Origin: Chryseobacterium phocaeense
GTDB taxonomy: Bacteria; Bacteroidota; Bacteroidia; Flavobacteriales; Weeksellaceae
Length of the DNA stretch: 64,000 bases
NCBI RefSeq assembly: GCF_900169075.1
Contig: NZ_LT827015.1
Coordinates: 1,426,001-1,490,000 of the forward strand
Direction of reading: 5' to 3'
Of this stretch, positions 18,106 to 27,235 are shown piece after piece. The stretch's first letter is position 1; each line of letters begins with the position of its first letter. The position numbers and the translations under genes were made by a program. The notes below the pieces were generated by a model that ran no database searches, was not told where the DNA came from, and saw only the letters and a program-made list of their open reading frames with translations.

Positions 18106-19656
18106 ATGTCTAAAAAAGTAAAGGATTTCGGAATCGAAAAAACACTTAAAAACCTTGGTATTAAAGAAGAAAACAAAGGGACTTCAGTGGGCGGTAAATA
18201 TTTTGCTTCGGGAAAAACCATAGAGAGTTTTTCACCCGTAGACGGCAAACTAATTGCTAAAATTAAGACTTCCGGAGAAAGTGATTATGACAAAGTAATT
18301 GAGGCGGCTCAGAAGGCGTTTCAGGAATTCAGATTGATCCCTGCTCCCAAAAGAGGGGAGATCGTTAGGCAGCTTGGCCAGAAATTAAGAGCATATAAAG
18401 ATGACCTTGGAAAACTTGTTTCTTATGAAATGGGTAAATCCCTTCAGGAAGGTCTGGGTGAAGTTCAGGAAATGATTGATATCTGTGATTTTGCAGTAGG
18501 GGTATCAAGGCAGCTTCACGGGTATACCATGCATTCGGAAAGACCGGGTCACAGAATGTACGAGCAATATCATCCGCTGGGCGTTGTGGGAATTATTACA
18601 GCCTTCAACTTCCCGGTTGCCGTATGGGCCTGGAACACTGCTTTAGCCTGGATCTGTGGAAATGTTACCATCTGGAAACCGTCAGAAAAAACACCATTAT
18701 GCGCTATTGCATGTCAGAACATTATGTCTGAAGTATTAAAGGAGAATAATCTTGCCGAAGGTATTTCAAGCGTACTGGTTGCTGATCATGAGATCGGGCA
18801 GAAACTGGTAGATGATAAAAGGGTTTCTTTAGTTTCTTTCACAGGTTCTACCAGAGTAGGAAGAATGGTTTCTTCTAAAGTAGCGGAAAGATTCGGAAAA
18901 TCTATCCTGGAGTTGGGTGGAAACAATGCCATTATTATCTCTAAAGATGCAGATATTGATATGTCAATCATCGGGGCCGTTTTCGGAGCGGTAGGAACAG
19001 CAGGACAGAGATGTACTTCAACAAGAAGACTGATCATTCACGAGAGCGTATACAACGAGGTGAAGACCAGACTGGTAAAAGCTTACGGACAGTTGAAAAT
19101 CGGAAATCCTTTAGATGAGAACAACCATGTAGGACCACTTATCGATACGGATGCTGTGAACCAATATGAAGAGGCGATCAAAAAATGTAAAAAAGAAGGC
19201 GGAAAATTTGCAGTTGAAGGCGGTGTTTTAAGCGGAAAAGATTACGAATCCGGATGCTATGTGAAGCCATGTATTGCAGAAGTTAAAAACTCTTACGAGA
19301 TCGTTCAGCACGAAACTTTCGCGCCGATCCTGTATCTGATCAAATATAAAACATTAGACGAGGCTATTGCCATCCAGAATGATGTTCCTCAGGGACTGTC
19401 ATCGGCTATCATGACCCAGAACTTAAGAGAAGCAGAATTATTCCTTTCTCACGCAGGTTCAGACTGCGGTATTGCGAACGTAAACATCGGAACTTCCGGT
19501 GCGGAAATCGGAGGTGCTTTCGGCGGTGAAAAAGAAACCGGAGGCGGTAGAGAATCCGGATCAGACGTTTGGAAATACTACATGAGAAGACAAACCAATA
19601 CCATAAACTATACAACTCAGCTTCCTTTGGCACAGGGGATTAAATTTGATTTGTAA
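18106..19656 (+). CDS. amaB: Alpha-aminoadipic semialdehyde dehydrogenase (antiquitin/AmaB type)
   Basis: The 516-residue aldehyde dehydrogenase has the catalytic Glu269 in 'ILELGGNNAIII' and the nucleophile Cys303 in 'AGQRCTSTRR', plus the NAD-binding 'FTGSTRVGRMV' near 245. The 'ELGGNNA' form rather than 'ELGGKNP', and the neighbouring lysine 6-aminotransferase gene, point to the antiquitin/AmaB subfamily, which oxidises alpha-aminoadipate semialdehyde (piperideine-6-carboxylate) to alpha-aminoadipate with NAD+. The aminotransferase gene follows 104 bases downstream in the same direction. Together they form the first two steps of the lysine 6-aminotransferase pathway described from Flavobacterium lutescens (lat-pcd). 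Confidence 0.9.
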   Translation: MSKKVKDFGIEKTLKNLGIKEENKGTSVGGKYFASGKTIESFSPVDGKLIAKIKTSGESDYDKVIEAAQKAFQEFRLIPAPKRGEIVRQLGQKLRAYKDDLGKLVSYEMGKSLQEGLGEVQEMIDICDFAVGVSRQLHGYTMHSERPGHRMYEQYHPLGVVGIITAFNFPVAVWAWNTALAWICGNVTIWKPSEKTPLCAIACQNIMSEVLKENNLAEGISSVLVADHEIGQKLVDDKRVSLVSFTGSTRVGRMVSSKVAERFGKSILELGGNNAIIISKDADIDMSIIGAVFGAVGTAGQRCTSTRRLIIHESVYNEVKTRLVKAYGQLKIGNPLDENNHVGPLIDTDAVNQYEEAIKKCKKEGGKFAVEGGVLSGKDYESGCYVKPCIAEVKNSYEIVQHETFAPILYLIKYKTLDEAIAIQNDVPQGLSSAIMTQNLREAELFLSHAGSDCGIANVNIGTSGAEIGGAFGGEKETGGGRESGSDVWKYYMRRQTNTINYTTQLPLAQGIKFDL

Positions 19657-19760
19657 AAATTCAGTTTAAATTATCTAAAGATTTAAGAATTTAAAAATTA
19701 ATAACCTGGAATGTTTAAATCTTTTTATTCATTCAATTTTTAAATCAAACACAATTAATT

Positions 19761-21086
19761 ATGGAACAAACAATTGATATAAAAGCTAATAAAGTAAAGG
19801 AAACAGTAGGAAGACACGTTCTGGCAGACGGCTTTGATTTTGTGATGGATATTGAAAAATCCCACGGATCATGGCTGTATGACAAACTAACAGACAAAGA
19901 GTATCTGGATATGTTCTCTATGTTTGCATCAGCTTCCATTGGCTACAACCATCCGTATCTTGTTGAAAGATCAGAATGGCTGGGGAGAATGGCGGTTAAT
20001 AAACCTACACTGGCAGATGTATATTCTGAGGAATACGCTCACTTCTTGGAAGTTTTTGAAAGGGTAGTGATTCCTGAAGAACTGCAGTACGCTTTCTTTA
20101 TTGAAGGAGGAAGCTTAGGCGTAGAAAACGCTATGAAAGCCTGCTTCGACTGGAAAACCCGTAAGAACTTCGAAAAAGGACTTCAGACGGAAGCCGGGAT
20201 CTGTATTCACTTCAGACAGGCATTCCACGGAAGAAGCGGCTATACTTTAAGCTTAACCAATACTTCAGACCCAAGAAAATATCAGTATTTCCCGATGTTT
20301 GAATGGCCAAGGATCCTGAATCCGAAATTGACTTTCCCGATCACGGAAGAGAATCTGGAGGAAACCATCAAGAATGAAAGACTTGCTTTATTACAAATTG
20401 AAGAAGCCATCCTGATGAATCCTGATAAAGTGGCATGCATCATCATTGAGCCTATTCAGGCTGAGGGTGGTGATAACCACTTCAGAGACGAATTCCTGTT
20501 AGGTTTAAGAAAGCTTTGTGATCAGAATGAGATCCTTCTGATCTTTGATGAAGTGCAGACCGGTATCGCTATTACAGGAAAAATGTGGGCATTCCAGCAC
20601 TTCACAGCAAAACCGGATATTATTTCTTTCGGGAAAAAAGCTCAGGTTTGCGGGGTTTTAGCGAACAAAGAAAAATTCGACCAGATTCCGAATAACGTGT
20701 TCAGAGAAAGTTCAAGGATCAATTCCACTTTCGGAGGAAACTTTATTGATATGCTTCGTTTCCAGCTGGTGATGGAAGTGATTGAAAAAGAAAATCTTGT
20801 AGAAAACGCAAGAGTGGTGGGAGATTATCTGTTGGAAAGATTAAAAGAATTAGCTCAGAAATATCCTGAGAAGATTTCAAATGCAAGAGGAAGAGGGTTG
20901 ATGTGTGCCATTGATCTTCCTTCAGCAGAGCAGAGAAATCACCTGATGAACGAGCTTTTCAAAGACGGATTGATTATTCTTCCGTGTGGAGATCAGTCCC
21001 TTCGTTTCAGACCTCATCTGAATGTTACCCAGGAAGAAATTCAGTTGGCTTTAGATAAAATCGAGAGCAATATTAATAAAATTTAA
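19761..21086 (+). CDS. lat: L-lysine 6-aminotransferase
   Basis: The 441-residue class-III PLP aminotransferase has the Schiff-base lysine in 'DIISFGKKAQVCG' (FGKK at about residues 290-293), the Asp that holds the pyridine nitrogen in 'LLIFDEVQTGIAITGKMWA' near 265, and the substrate region 'FIEGGSLGVENAMKACFDWKT'. This sequence pattern matches the Lat family, which moves the epsilon-amino group of lysine to 2-oxoglutarate and gives aminoadipate semialdehyde. It follows amaB directly, so product and next enzyme are encoded together. The short AT-rich gap between them shows no terminator, in line with one transcript. Confidence 0.9.
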   Translation: MEQTIDIKANKVKETVGRHVLADGFDFVMDIEKSHGSWLYDKLTDKEYLDMFSMFASASIGYNHPYLVERSEWLGRMAVNKPTLADVYSEEYAHFLEVFERVVIPEELQYAFFIEGGSLGVENAMKACFDWKTRKNFEKGLQTEAGICIHFRQAFHGRSGYTLSLTNTSDPRKYQYFPMFEWPRILNPKLTFPITEENLEETIKNERLALLQIEEAILMNPDKVACIIIEPIQAEGGDNHFRDEFLLGLRKLCDQNEILLIFDEVQTGIAITGKMWAFQHFTAKPDIISFGKKAQVCGVLANKEKFDQIPNNVFRESSRINSTFGGNFIDMLRFQLVMEVIEKENLVENARVVGDYLLERLKELAQKYPEKISNARGRGLMCAIDLPSAEQRNHLMNELFKDGLIILPCGDQSLRFRPHLNVTQEEIQLALDKIESNINKI

Positions 21087-21148
21087 AACCAAAGATTTGT
21101 AATTTTAAAAAAAACATTGTACATTTAGATACTCAAACGATATAGAAT

Positions 21149-21379
21149 ATGGAAAGAAGTACGAGAGTATCGGTTTTTGAAAGTGATAAGCCTTCAGAAA
21201 TCCAGTTAATAAAGTCTAAATTGGATGATGCACAAATTACAAACAGCGTCGAAAATAACTATCTTACCTTTACGACAACGCCTACAGCAACATCGTTAAA
21301 AATCATGGTAGATTTGCAAGACGAGAAGAATGCATTCAATATTATAGATGCTTATCTTCAACAAAGTGAAAATCAATAA
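21149..21379 (+). CDS. DUF2007 domain-containing protein
   Basis: The 76-residue protein shows the small ferredoxin-like DUF2007 pattern: strand 'STRVSVFESDKPSEIQLIKSK', helix, strand 'NSVENNYLTF' and the closing 'IMVDLQDEKNAFNIIDAYL' (residues 50-70), which resembles the PII-like putative signal-transducing domain. It is probably cytosolic. The gene is 62 bases downstream of lat and may be on the same transcript. A terminator hairpin follows at 21415-21447. The function of the family is unknown. Confidence 0.75.
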   Translation: MERSTRVSVFESDKPSEIQLIKSKLDDAQITNSVENNYLTFTTTPTATSLKIMVDLQDEKNAFNIIDAYLQQSENQ

Positions 21380-21414
21380 AACAATTTCATAATTTTAAAT
21401 TTTACTACTTCGAA

Positions 21415-21447
21415 CCGAAAATTAATTTTAATTAGTTTTCGGTTTTT
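21415..21447 (+). terminator. Terminator after the DUF2007 gene
   Basis: AACCGAAAATTAATT and AATTAGTTTTCGGTT pair over a short loop and a T run follows. Confidence 0.75.
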
Positions 21448-21719
21448 TAGTTCATTAAGATTGAGAAGTAAGGGATTAGGGTTTAGGGATTAGGGACCCG
21501 AAAATACTGGGAAATTTAAAAATATTTTAGCTCTTAATCAATAAGAATAGTTAAACATAATTAAAGGTCTATTCAATAGGGGTAGGCTTTAGCCCGCCTT
21601 CAAAAATGAATCAAACCTCCAATCCGGCTTTAGCTAAAACTTACAGAAACCTGACATTTTCTGACCCCTTAATTTTTTAATCTTTTAATTTTTAAATCTT
21701 TAAATCAAATAGCACAACA
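21448..21719. other. Gene-free intergenic stretch
   Basis: No open reading frame of note. It holds repeated words 'GGGATTAGGGTTTAGGGATTAGGG' in degenerate form (about 21471-21495), a GC-richer segment with GGGGTAGGCTTTAGCCCGCC (21579-21598) that can fold on itself, and AT-rich TTTAAATCTTTAAATC words just before the GNAT gene. These look like small dispersed intergenic repeats. Confidence 0.5.
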
Positions 21720-22232
21720 ATGAATTCAGACACAAAACTAAGAAAAGCAGAAATTGATGACAGGGATATCATTTGGGGAATAATCAGGCAGTCCATTGAA
21801 AGAAGAAAAGAGGACGGAAGCACCCAATGGCAGAACGGCTATCCAAACATCGGAACCGTAGAAAGCGACATTGCAAAAGGTTTTGGATATGTACTGACCG
21901 TAGATGGAGAAATTGCAGTCTATGCCGCACTGATCTTAAATGACGAGCCTGCATACAGCCAGATTGAGGGCGCGTGGTTAAGTAACGGAGAATTCGTAGT
22001 GGTTCACAGGGTTGCTGTAGAAGGAAAGTTTGCAGGGCAGGGCATGGTGAAAAAATTATTTGACCATATTGAGGATTTTACAAGATCCCACGGAATTCAA
22101 AGCATAAAAGTAGATACAAACTATGATAATATCGCCATGCTGAAAATCCTTGAAAGCAAAGGGTATTCCTATTGTGGTGAAGTGCTTTTGGCAGACGGAA
22201 TGAGAAAAGCTTATGAGAAGATTATAATTTGA
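21720..22232 (+). CDS. GNAT family N-acetyltransferase
   Basis: The 170-residue protein follows the GNAT fold: N-terminal 'LRKAEIDDRDIIWGIIRQSI', a central beta sheet, the acetyl-CoA motif A 'VVVHRVAVEGKFAGQGMVKKLFDHI' (about residues 98-122; Gln/Gly-rich pyrophosphate loop) and the C-terminal 'VDTNYDNIAMLKILESKGY'. The substrate is unknown. It has its own AT-rich promoter region and is followed by the divergently regulated efflux cluster; no operon link is evident. Confidence 0.85.
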   Translation: MNSDTKLRKAEIDDRDIIWGIIRQSIERRKEDGSTQWQNGYPNIGTVESDIAKGFGYVLTVDGEIAVYAALILNDEPAYSQIEGAWLSNGEFVVVHRVAVEGKFAGQGMVKKLFDHIEDFTRSHGIQSIKVDTNYDNIAMLKILESKGYSYCGEVLLADGMRKAYEKIII

Positions 22233-22324
22233 TCAAAAAGTTAAATCAGTTTCCATTGAATTTTTAAAAGAAGCTGTATTTATAAACTCTATCATGTTTG
22301 TTCGTTTGGTTCTGAACTAATTTT

Positions 22325-22332
22325 TACTTTTG
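22325..22332 (+). promoter_or_regulatory. Predicted promoter -7 element of the regulator-efflux operon
   Basis: TACTTTTG matches TAnnTTTG. TTTG at 22305-22308 may be the -33 element (16 bases apart). The start codon is 16 bases downstream, so the leader is very short. Confidence 0.6.
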
Positions 22333-22347
22333 TCAAAATTTTTATAT

Positions 22348-22803
22348 ATGCACCAAAGTATAGAAATTGATGAAAAAATATTTCAGGATGCTGTAAAGTT
22401 TTACGGCACCGTTTTCAACCTGCCGCCTTTAGCCTCAAAAATCTATTCCTACCTTCTTTTCGATTATGAGAAAACAGGAATTACTTTTGACGAATTTGTA
22501 GAAGTACTTTCGGCGAGCAAAAGCTCTGTTTCCACAAGCATCTCACTACTGCTGAATGCACAGCTGATCATAGACCATAATAAAATGGATGAGCGGAAGC
22601 GGTATTTTTTCATCAATGACGAATATAAGAAAATCAGATTTGAAAAAATAGTTCAGAAAATGAAGGATGAACTTAAATTACTGGATGACCTCAACAACTT
22701 TAAAAAAAATCATGACAATGAATACGATGAGCGGGTAGAAGCTTACAAAGCACTTTTATACAAAAACATAGAAAATATTCAGGAATCTCTTAATAAACTT
22801 TAA
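22348..22803 (+). CDS. GbsR/MarR family transcriptional regulator
   Basis: With the ATG at 22348 the protein has 151 residues; an upstream TTG at 22330 lies within the promoter and is not a plausible start. It carries a winged-helix domain (about residues 15-90): 'LPPLASKIYSYLLFDYEK', 'TFDEFVEVLSASKSSVSTSISLL' as helix-turn-helix, and the wing with 'DERKRYFF'. The C-terminal half is a charged helix for dimerisation. It belongs to the GbsR-like branch of MarR regulators. The stop codon is one base from the ATG of the efflux adaptor gene, so it heads the RND operon and probably represses it. Confidence 0.85.
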   Translation: MHQSIEIDEKIFQDAVKFYGTVFNLPPLASKIYSYLLFDYEKTGITFDEFVEVLSASKSSVSTSISLLLNAQLIIDHNKMDERKRYFFINDEYKKIRFEKIVQKMKDELKLLDDLNNFKKNHDNEYDERVEAYKALLYKNIENIQESLNKL

Positions 22804-22804
22804 A

Positions 22805-23992
22805 ATGAATAATAAGCTAGTTATACTTTCTATTGCAGCGCTTTCACTGACAGCCTGCAAAAAAGAAGCTCCGAAGCAGGATGGTGCAAAGCCATATCCT
22901 GTAGTTTCTGTGGAGTCGAAAAATATAGTGGGCTATCAGACCTTTCCGGCTACCATACAGGGAAGGGTGAACAATGATGTCCGCGCAAAAATACAGGGAT
23001 ATATCACTCAGGTATTGGTAGATGAAGGACAGTATGTGACCAAAGGGCAGCCTTTGTTCCGTCTGGAAACCAATATCCTTTCTGAAAACGCCGCCGCTTC
23101 AAAAGCAGGAATCGGTGCTGCAGAATCTACCATTGCAGCGGCTCAGGCTTCTGTAAATGCAGCCCAGGTGGAAGTGAATAAACTGAAACCTCTGGTCCAA
23201 AAAAATATCATCAGCAATGTGCAGCTTCAGACGGCTCAGGCCAATTTAGCCCAGGCCCAGGCCCAGCTACAGCAGGCCAATGCAGCAAAAAGACAGGCAG
23301 TTGCCAATTACAAAGGAGTAGAAGCCAATATTGAATACTCTATCATCCGTGCTCCTATTTCCGGAGTAATCGGAAGACTTCCATTGAAGGTAGGAAGTTT
23401 GGTGGGACCAACTGACCAGACTGCACTAACAACCATTTCAGATACCTCTGAAATTTTCGCCTATTTTTCAATGAATGAAAAAGAGTATTTTGATTTCCTT
23501 GAAAAATCACAGGGTTCATCTATGCCTGAAAAAATTAAAAACCTTCCGATGGTAGAACTTCAGCTGGCCAATGGAAGTCTTTATCCGGAAAAAGGAAGAA
23601 TTGAAGCCATTACAGGCCAGATCGATCCTACAACGGGTACCATCCAGTTCAGGGTGGCGTTTACCAATGCACAGAAATTATTAAGCAACGGTAACAGCGG
23701 AACCATCAGATTCCCGCAGCATTATGATAATGTGCTGGTAGTACCTGAAAGTGCTACTTACGAGCAGCAGGGTATTGTTTATGTTTATAAAGTTGATAAA
23801 GGTGATACAGCACGAAATGTGGTGGTCAATGTCATCGACAGGATAGATAATCTTGCCCTTGTAAAATCTGGTGTAAATAAAGGAGAAGTTATTGTTGCAG
23901 CAGGTATTGGAGGATTAAAACCAGGAACTGCCATTAAGAAGAAACCTATAAAAATGGATAGTCTTGTTCAATCAATAAAACCGAAATTTTAA
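22805..23992 (+). CDS. RND efflux periplasmic adaptor (membrane fusion protein)
   Basis: The 395-residue protein is a lipoprotein with lipobox 'ALSLTAC' (Cys at about residue 18). It has the membrane fusion protein order: a beta-barrel strand, lipoyl half 'IQGYITQVLVDEGQYVTKGQPLF', a long alpha-helical hairpin rich in Ala/Gln (about 85-170), the second lipoyl half 'YSIIRAPISGVIGRLPLKVG', beta-barrel and membrane-proximal domains. It joins the inner-membrane pump to the outer-membrane channel. The ATG follows the regulator stop by one base and the permease ATG is three bases past its stop: a tight operon. Confidence 0.93.
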   Translation: MNNKLVILSIAALSLTACKKEAPKQDGAKPYPVVSVESKNIVGYQTFPATIQGRVNNDVRAKIQGYITQVLVDEGQYVTKGQPLFRLETNILSENAAASKAGIGAAESTIAAAQASVNAAQVEVNKLKPLVQKNIISNVQLQTAQANLAQAQAQLQQANAAKRQAVANYKGVEANIEYSIIRAPISGVIGRLPLKVGSLVGPTDQTALTTISDTSEIFAYFSMNEKEYFDFLEKSQGSSMPEKIKNLPMVELQLANGSLYPEKGRIEAITGQIDPTTGTIQFRVAFTNAQKLLSNGNSGTIRFPQHYDNVLVVPESATYEQQGIVYVYKVDKGDTARNVVVNVIDRIDNLALVKSGVNKGEVIVAAGIGGLKPGTAIKKKPIKMDSLVQSIKPKF

Positions 23993-23995
23993 AAA

Positions 23996-26900
23996 ATGAT
24001 TAAAAATTTTATTAACAGACCGGTTTTATCCACCGTAATATCAATTCTGATTGTTATTCTCGGTGTTTTAGGACTTATCTCGCTGCCGGTTACCCAGTAT
24101 CCGGATATTGCGCCGCCCACGGTAAGTGTTTCTACAAACTACACGGGAGCCAATGCCGAGACGGTAATGAAGAGTGTAGTAGTACCTTTGGAAGAGCAGA
24201 TCAACGGGGTGGAAGGAATGGATTATATCACTTCCAGTGCCGGGAACGACGGTTCTGCCCAGATTCAGGTTTTCTTTAAACAGGGAATTGATCCGGATAT
24301 CGCTTCAGTAAACGTACAGAACCGTGTGGCAAGAGCGACACCACTTCTGCCGTCCGAAGTAACCCGTTCAGGGGTTGTAACGCAGAAACAGCAGACCAGT
24401 GCCCTGATGTATATGTCTTTCTATTCCGAGAACAAGGATCTGGATGATGTATACCTTCAGAACTTTTTGAATATCAACATTATTCCGAATCTGAAAAGGA
24501 TTAACGGTGTAGGGGATGCCAACGTTTTCGGGGGTAAAAACTACTCCATGAGAATCTGGCTGGATCCTGCTAAAATGGCGGCCTACAGTGTAACGCCCAA
24601 TGATGTTACCAATGCCATCAACGAGCAGAGTAGAGAAGCTGCAGCAGGTTCTATTGGCCAGAACAGCGGAAGTTCTTTTGAATATATCATCAAATACGTA
24701 GGTAAATTCAATGATAAAGAACAGTATGACAATATCATCATTAAATCTCTTGCCAACGGTCAAAACCTGATGCTGAAAGATGTTGCCAAAGTAGAACTGG
24801 CAGGTCAGTCCTACAGCGGAATCGGGGAAAACGGAAACAATCCTTCCATCAGTATGGGGATCTTCCAGACGCCGGGATCCAATGCACAGGAGATTATTCA
24901 GAATATCAAAGATTATCTGAAATCAGCGGAGGGAACTTTTCCAGAGGGAATCAAGTATACCTTTAACTTTGATACCAACGAATTCCTGGAAGCTTCTATT
25001 GAAAAGGTAGTGCATACCCTGATTGAAGCGTTCATCCTTGTATTCATTGTAGTGTATATTTTCCTTCAGGATTTCAGATCTACCCTGATTCCGGCCATCG
25101 CGGTTCCGGTATCTATTGTGGGAGCGTTCTTCTTCCTGAATCTTTTCGGGTATTCATTAAACCTGTTGACCCTGTTTGCATTGGTCCTTGCCATCGGTAT
25201 TGTGGTGGATGACGCCATTGTCGTCGTCGAGGCCGTCCATGCGAAGATGGAACACGGTATTTCAGATGCTAAAAAGGCAACGGTAGAAGCCATGGATGAG
25301 ATTACAGGCGCTATTATTTCTATTACTTTGGTAATGGCCGCCGTATTTATCCCTGTGACATTTATTACAGGTCCTACAGGGGTTTTCTACCAGCAGTTTG
25401 GGATTACCCTGATTATTGCGATCATTATTTCTGCTATTAATGCATTAACGTTAAGTCCGGTTTTATGTTCATTATTCCTGAAACCTCACGCAGAGCATCA
25501 TGCAGAATATAAGAACTTAAATCTCTTACAGAAGTTTTTCTATAAGTTTAATATTGCTTTTAAAACAACAACTGAGCGTTACGGAAGAGGATTTGTGTTC
25601 CTTTTAAGACATAAATGGGTAACCCTGATTATTTTTGCGGTTACAGGAGGTATCTTATTCTGGGCAAGCAGCAGCATGAAGAAAGGTTTTGTACCTACGG
25701 AAGACAGAGGGATTATCTTTACCGATGTTCAGCTTCCTCCGGGAGCTTCTATGGAAAGAACCTACAACGCTCTGAAAACCCTTCAGGCCAAAGCACTGAA
25801 AGTTCCGGGAGTACAGAATGTAACGATTTCTACCGGTAGAGGATTCTTATCCGGAAACGGAAGTAATAACGGTCTTGCCTTTGTGAAATTGAAGCCATTC
25901 GATGAAAGAAAAAAAGACGGCCAGACCTCTGAAGATATCACGAAAAAGCTGTTTGGAATTGTAGGTGCTGTCCCTGATGCCAAGGTAGTATTCTTCCAAC
26001 CGCCAAGTGTACCCGGATTTGGTAACAGTGCCGGTTTTGAAATGGTATTGCTGGATAAATCAGGTGGAGAGTATGCCGATCTGGATAATAAGACCAATGA
26101 ATTCATTGGTAAGCTGATGGAGAGACCGGAAATTCAGTTTGCACAGACTTCATTTAATACAAAATATCCACAGTACCAGATGGAAATCAATGTTCCTCTG
26201 AGCAAACAGCTTGGCGTTTCTGTCAATGATATTCTGTCGACTATGCAGGGGTATATCGGAGGTGTTTATACAGCTGATTTTACCAAATACGGAAAACAGT
26301 TCAGGGTAATGGTCCAGGCACTTCCTGAAAACAGAAAGAATATTGAAAACCTGAATGAGCTTTATGTACGGACAGGTTCAGGAATTATGACTCCGATTTC
26401 ACAGTTTGTCACCTTGAAAAAAGCATACGGACCACAATCCGTAAGCCGTTACAACCTGTTTACTTCAGTGAAGGTGACGGGAGCCAACTCTGAAGGGTAC
26501 AGTTCCGGTGATGCCATTACCGCTGTACAGCAGGTAGCCAATGAAACCCTGAATCAGAATTATGCAGTGGAATTTACGGGACTAACCCGAGAAGAATTAA
26601 ATTCAGGATCTCAGACCCTTCTGATTTTTGGATTAAGTCTGGTTTTCGTTTACTTTATCCTTTCTGCGCAGTATGAAAGTTATATCCTTCCGCTGATCGT
26701 TGTTATTTCTCTTCCTCTTGGGGTAATGGGAGCCTATTTCGGGCAGAAAATTATGGGCTTGGAAAATAATATTTATTTCCAGATTGCCCTGATCATGCTC
26801 GTGGGACTATTGGCGAAAAACGCGATCCTTATCGTCGAATTTGCCGTCCAGCGAAGACATCACGGGGAAACAATTGTCATGTCAGCGATCAATGCGGCTA

Positions 26901-27142
26901 AAGCCAGGGTAAGACCAATCCTGATGACTTCATTTGCCTTTATCTTCGGTTTATTACCGTTGGTTCTTGCAAGCGGAATCGGTGCGGTAGGTAACAGATC
27001 TATTGCAACCGGTGCGGCAATCGGACTATTGATCGGAACCATTTTAGGATTATTTGTTATTCCTGTATTGTATGTGATCTTTGAAACACTGCAGGAAAAA
27101 ATTAAACCTATCAAAAGAGAAGATATCAATTTAGCAGAATAA
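23996..27142 (+). CDS. RND efflux permease (HAE1/AcrB type)
   Basis: The 1048-residue protein is an AcrB-type proton/drug antiporter: first helix 'NRPVLSTVISILIVILG', then the porter domain, then helices 2-7 with the proton-relay pair in 'LAIGIVVDDAIVVVE' (about residues 400-410), then the second half with the conserved lysine in 'LLAKNAILIVE' (about 940). Two twelve-helix halves are complete and the length is typical. With the adaptor upstream and the OprM-like channel downstream it forms a tripartite pump through both membranes, probably for hydrophobic or amphiphilic drugs; the exact substrate cannot be read from sequence. Confidence 0.95.
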   Translation: MIKNFINRPVLSTVISILIVILGVLGLISLPVTQYPDIAPPTVSVSTNYTGANAETVMKSVVVPLEEQINGVEGMDYITSSAGNDGSAQIQVFFKQGIDPDIASVNVQNRVARATPLLPSEVTRSGVVTQKQQTSALMYMSFYSENKDLDDVYLQNFLNINIIPNLKRINGVGDANVFGGKNYSMRIWLDPAKMAAYSVTPNDVTNAINEQSREAAAGSIGQNSGSSFEYIIKYVGKFNDKEQYDNIIIKSLANGQNLMLKDVAKVELAGQSYSGIGENGNNPSISMGIFQTPGSNAQEIIQNIKDYLKSAEGTFPEGIKYTFNFDTNEFLEASIEKVVHTLIEAFILVFIVVYIFLQDFRSTLIPAIAVPVSIVGAFFFLNLFGYSLNLLTLFALVLAIGIVVDDAIVVVEAVHAKMEHGISDAKKATVEAMDEITGAIISITLVMAAVFIPVTFITGPTGVFYQQFGITLIIAIIISAINALTLSPVLCSLFLKPHAEHHAEYKNLNLLQKFFYKFNIAFKTTTERYGRGFVFLLRHKWVTLIIFAVTGGILFWASSSMKKGFVPTEDRGIIFTDVQLPPGASMERTYNALKTLQAKALKVPGVQNVTISTGRGFLSGNGSNNGLAFVKLKPFDERKKDGQTSEDITKKLFGIVGAVPDAKVVFFQPPSVPGFGNSAGFEMVLLDKSGGEYADLDNKTNEFIGKLMERPEIQFAQTSFNTKYPQYQMEINVPLSKQLGVSVNDILSTMQGYIGGVYTADFTKYGKQFRVMVQALPENRKNIENLNELYVRTGSGIMTPISQFVTLKKAYGPQSVSRYNLFTSVKVTGANSEGYSSGDAITAVQQVANETLNQNYAVEFTGLTREELNSGSQTLLIFGLSLVFVYFILSAQYESYILPLIVVISLPLGVMGAYFGQKIMGLENNIYFQIALIMLVGLLAKNAILIVEFAVQRRHHGETIVMSAINAAKARVRPILMTSFAFIFGLLPLVLASGIGAVGNRSIATGAAIGLLIGTILGLFVIPVLYVIFETLQEKIKPIKREDINLAE

Positions 27143-27152
27143 AAATAATTGG

Positions 27153-27228
27153 AGAAGTTAGAAGTTAGAGGTTAGAAATTAGTCTAAAACCCAATCTAAC
27201 TTCTAACCTCTGACCTCTAACTTCTAAT
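27153..27228. repeat. Inverted intergenic repeat between permease and channel genes
   Basis: GAAGTTAGAGGTTAGAAATTAG (in part, 27161-27182) faces the complementary words CTAACTTCTAACCTC (27196-27210) and TGACCTCTAACTTC (27211-27224). A related word sits at 16471-16490. The stem could attenuate transcription inside the efflux operon; this is inference. Confidence 0.55.
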
Positions 27229-27235
27229 TAAAAAA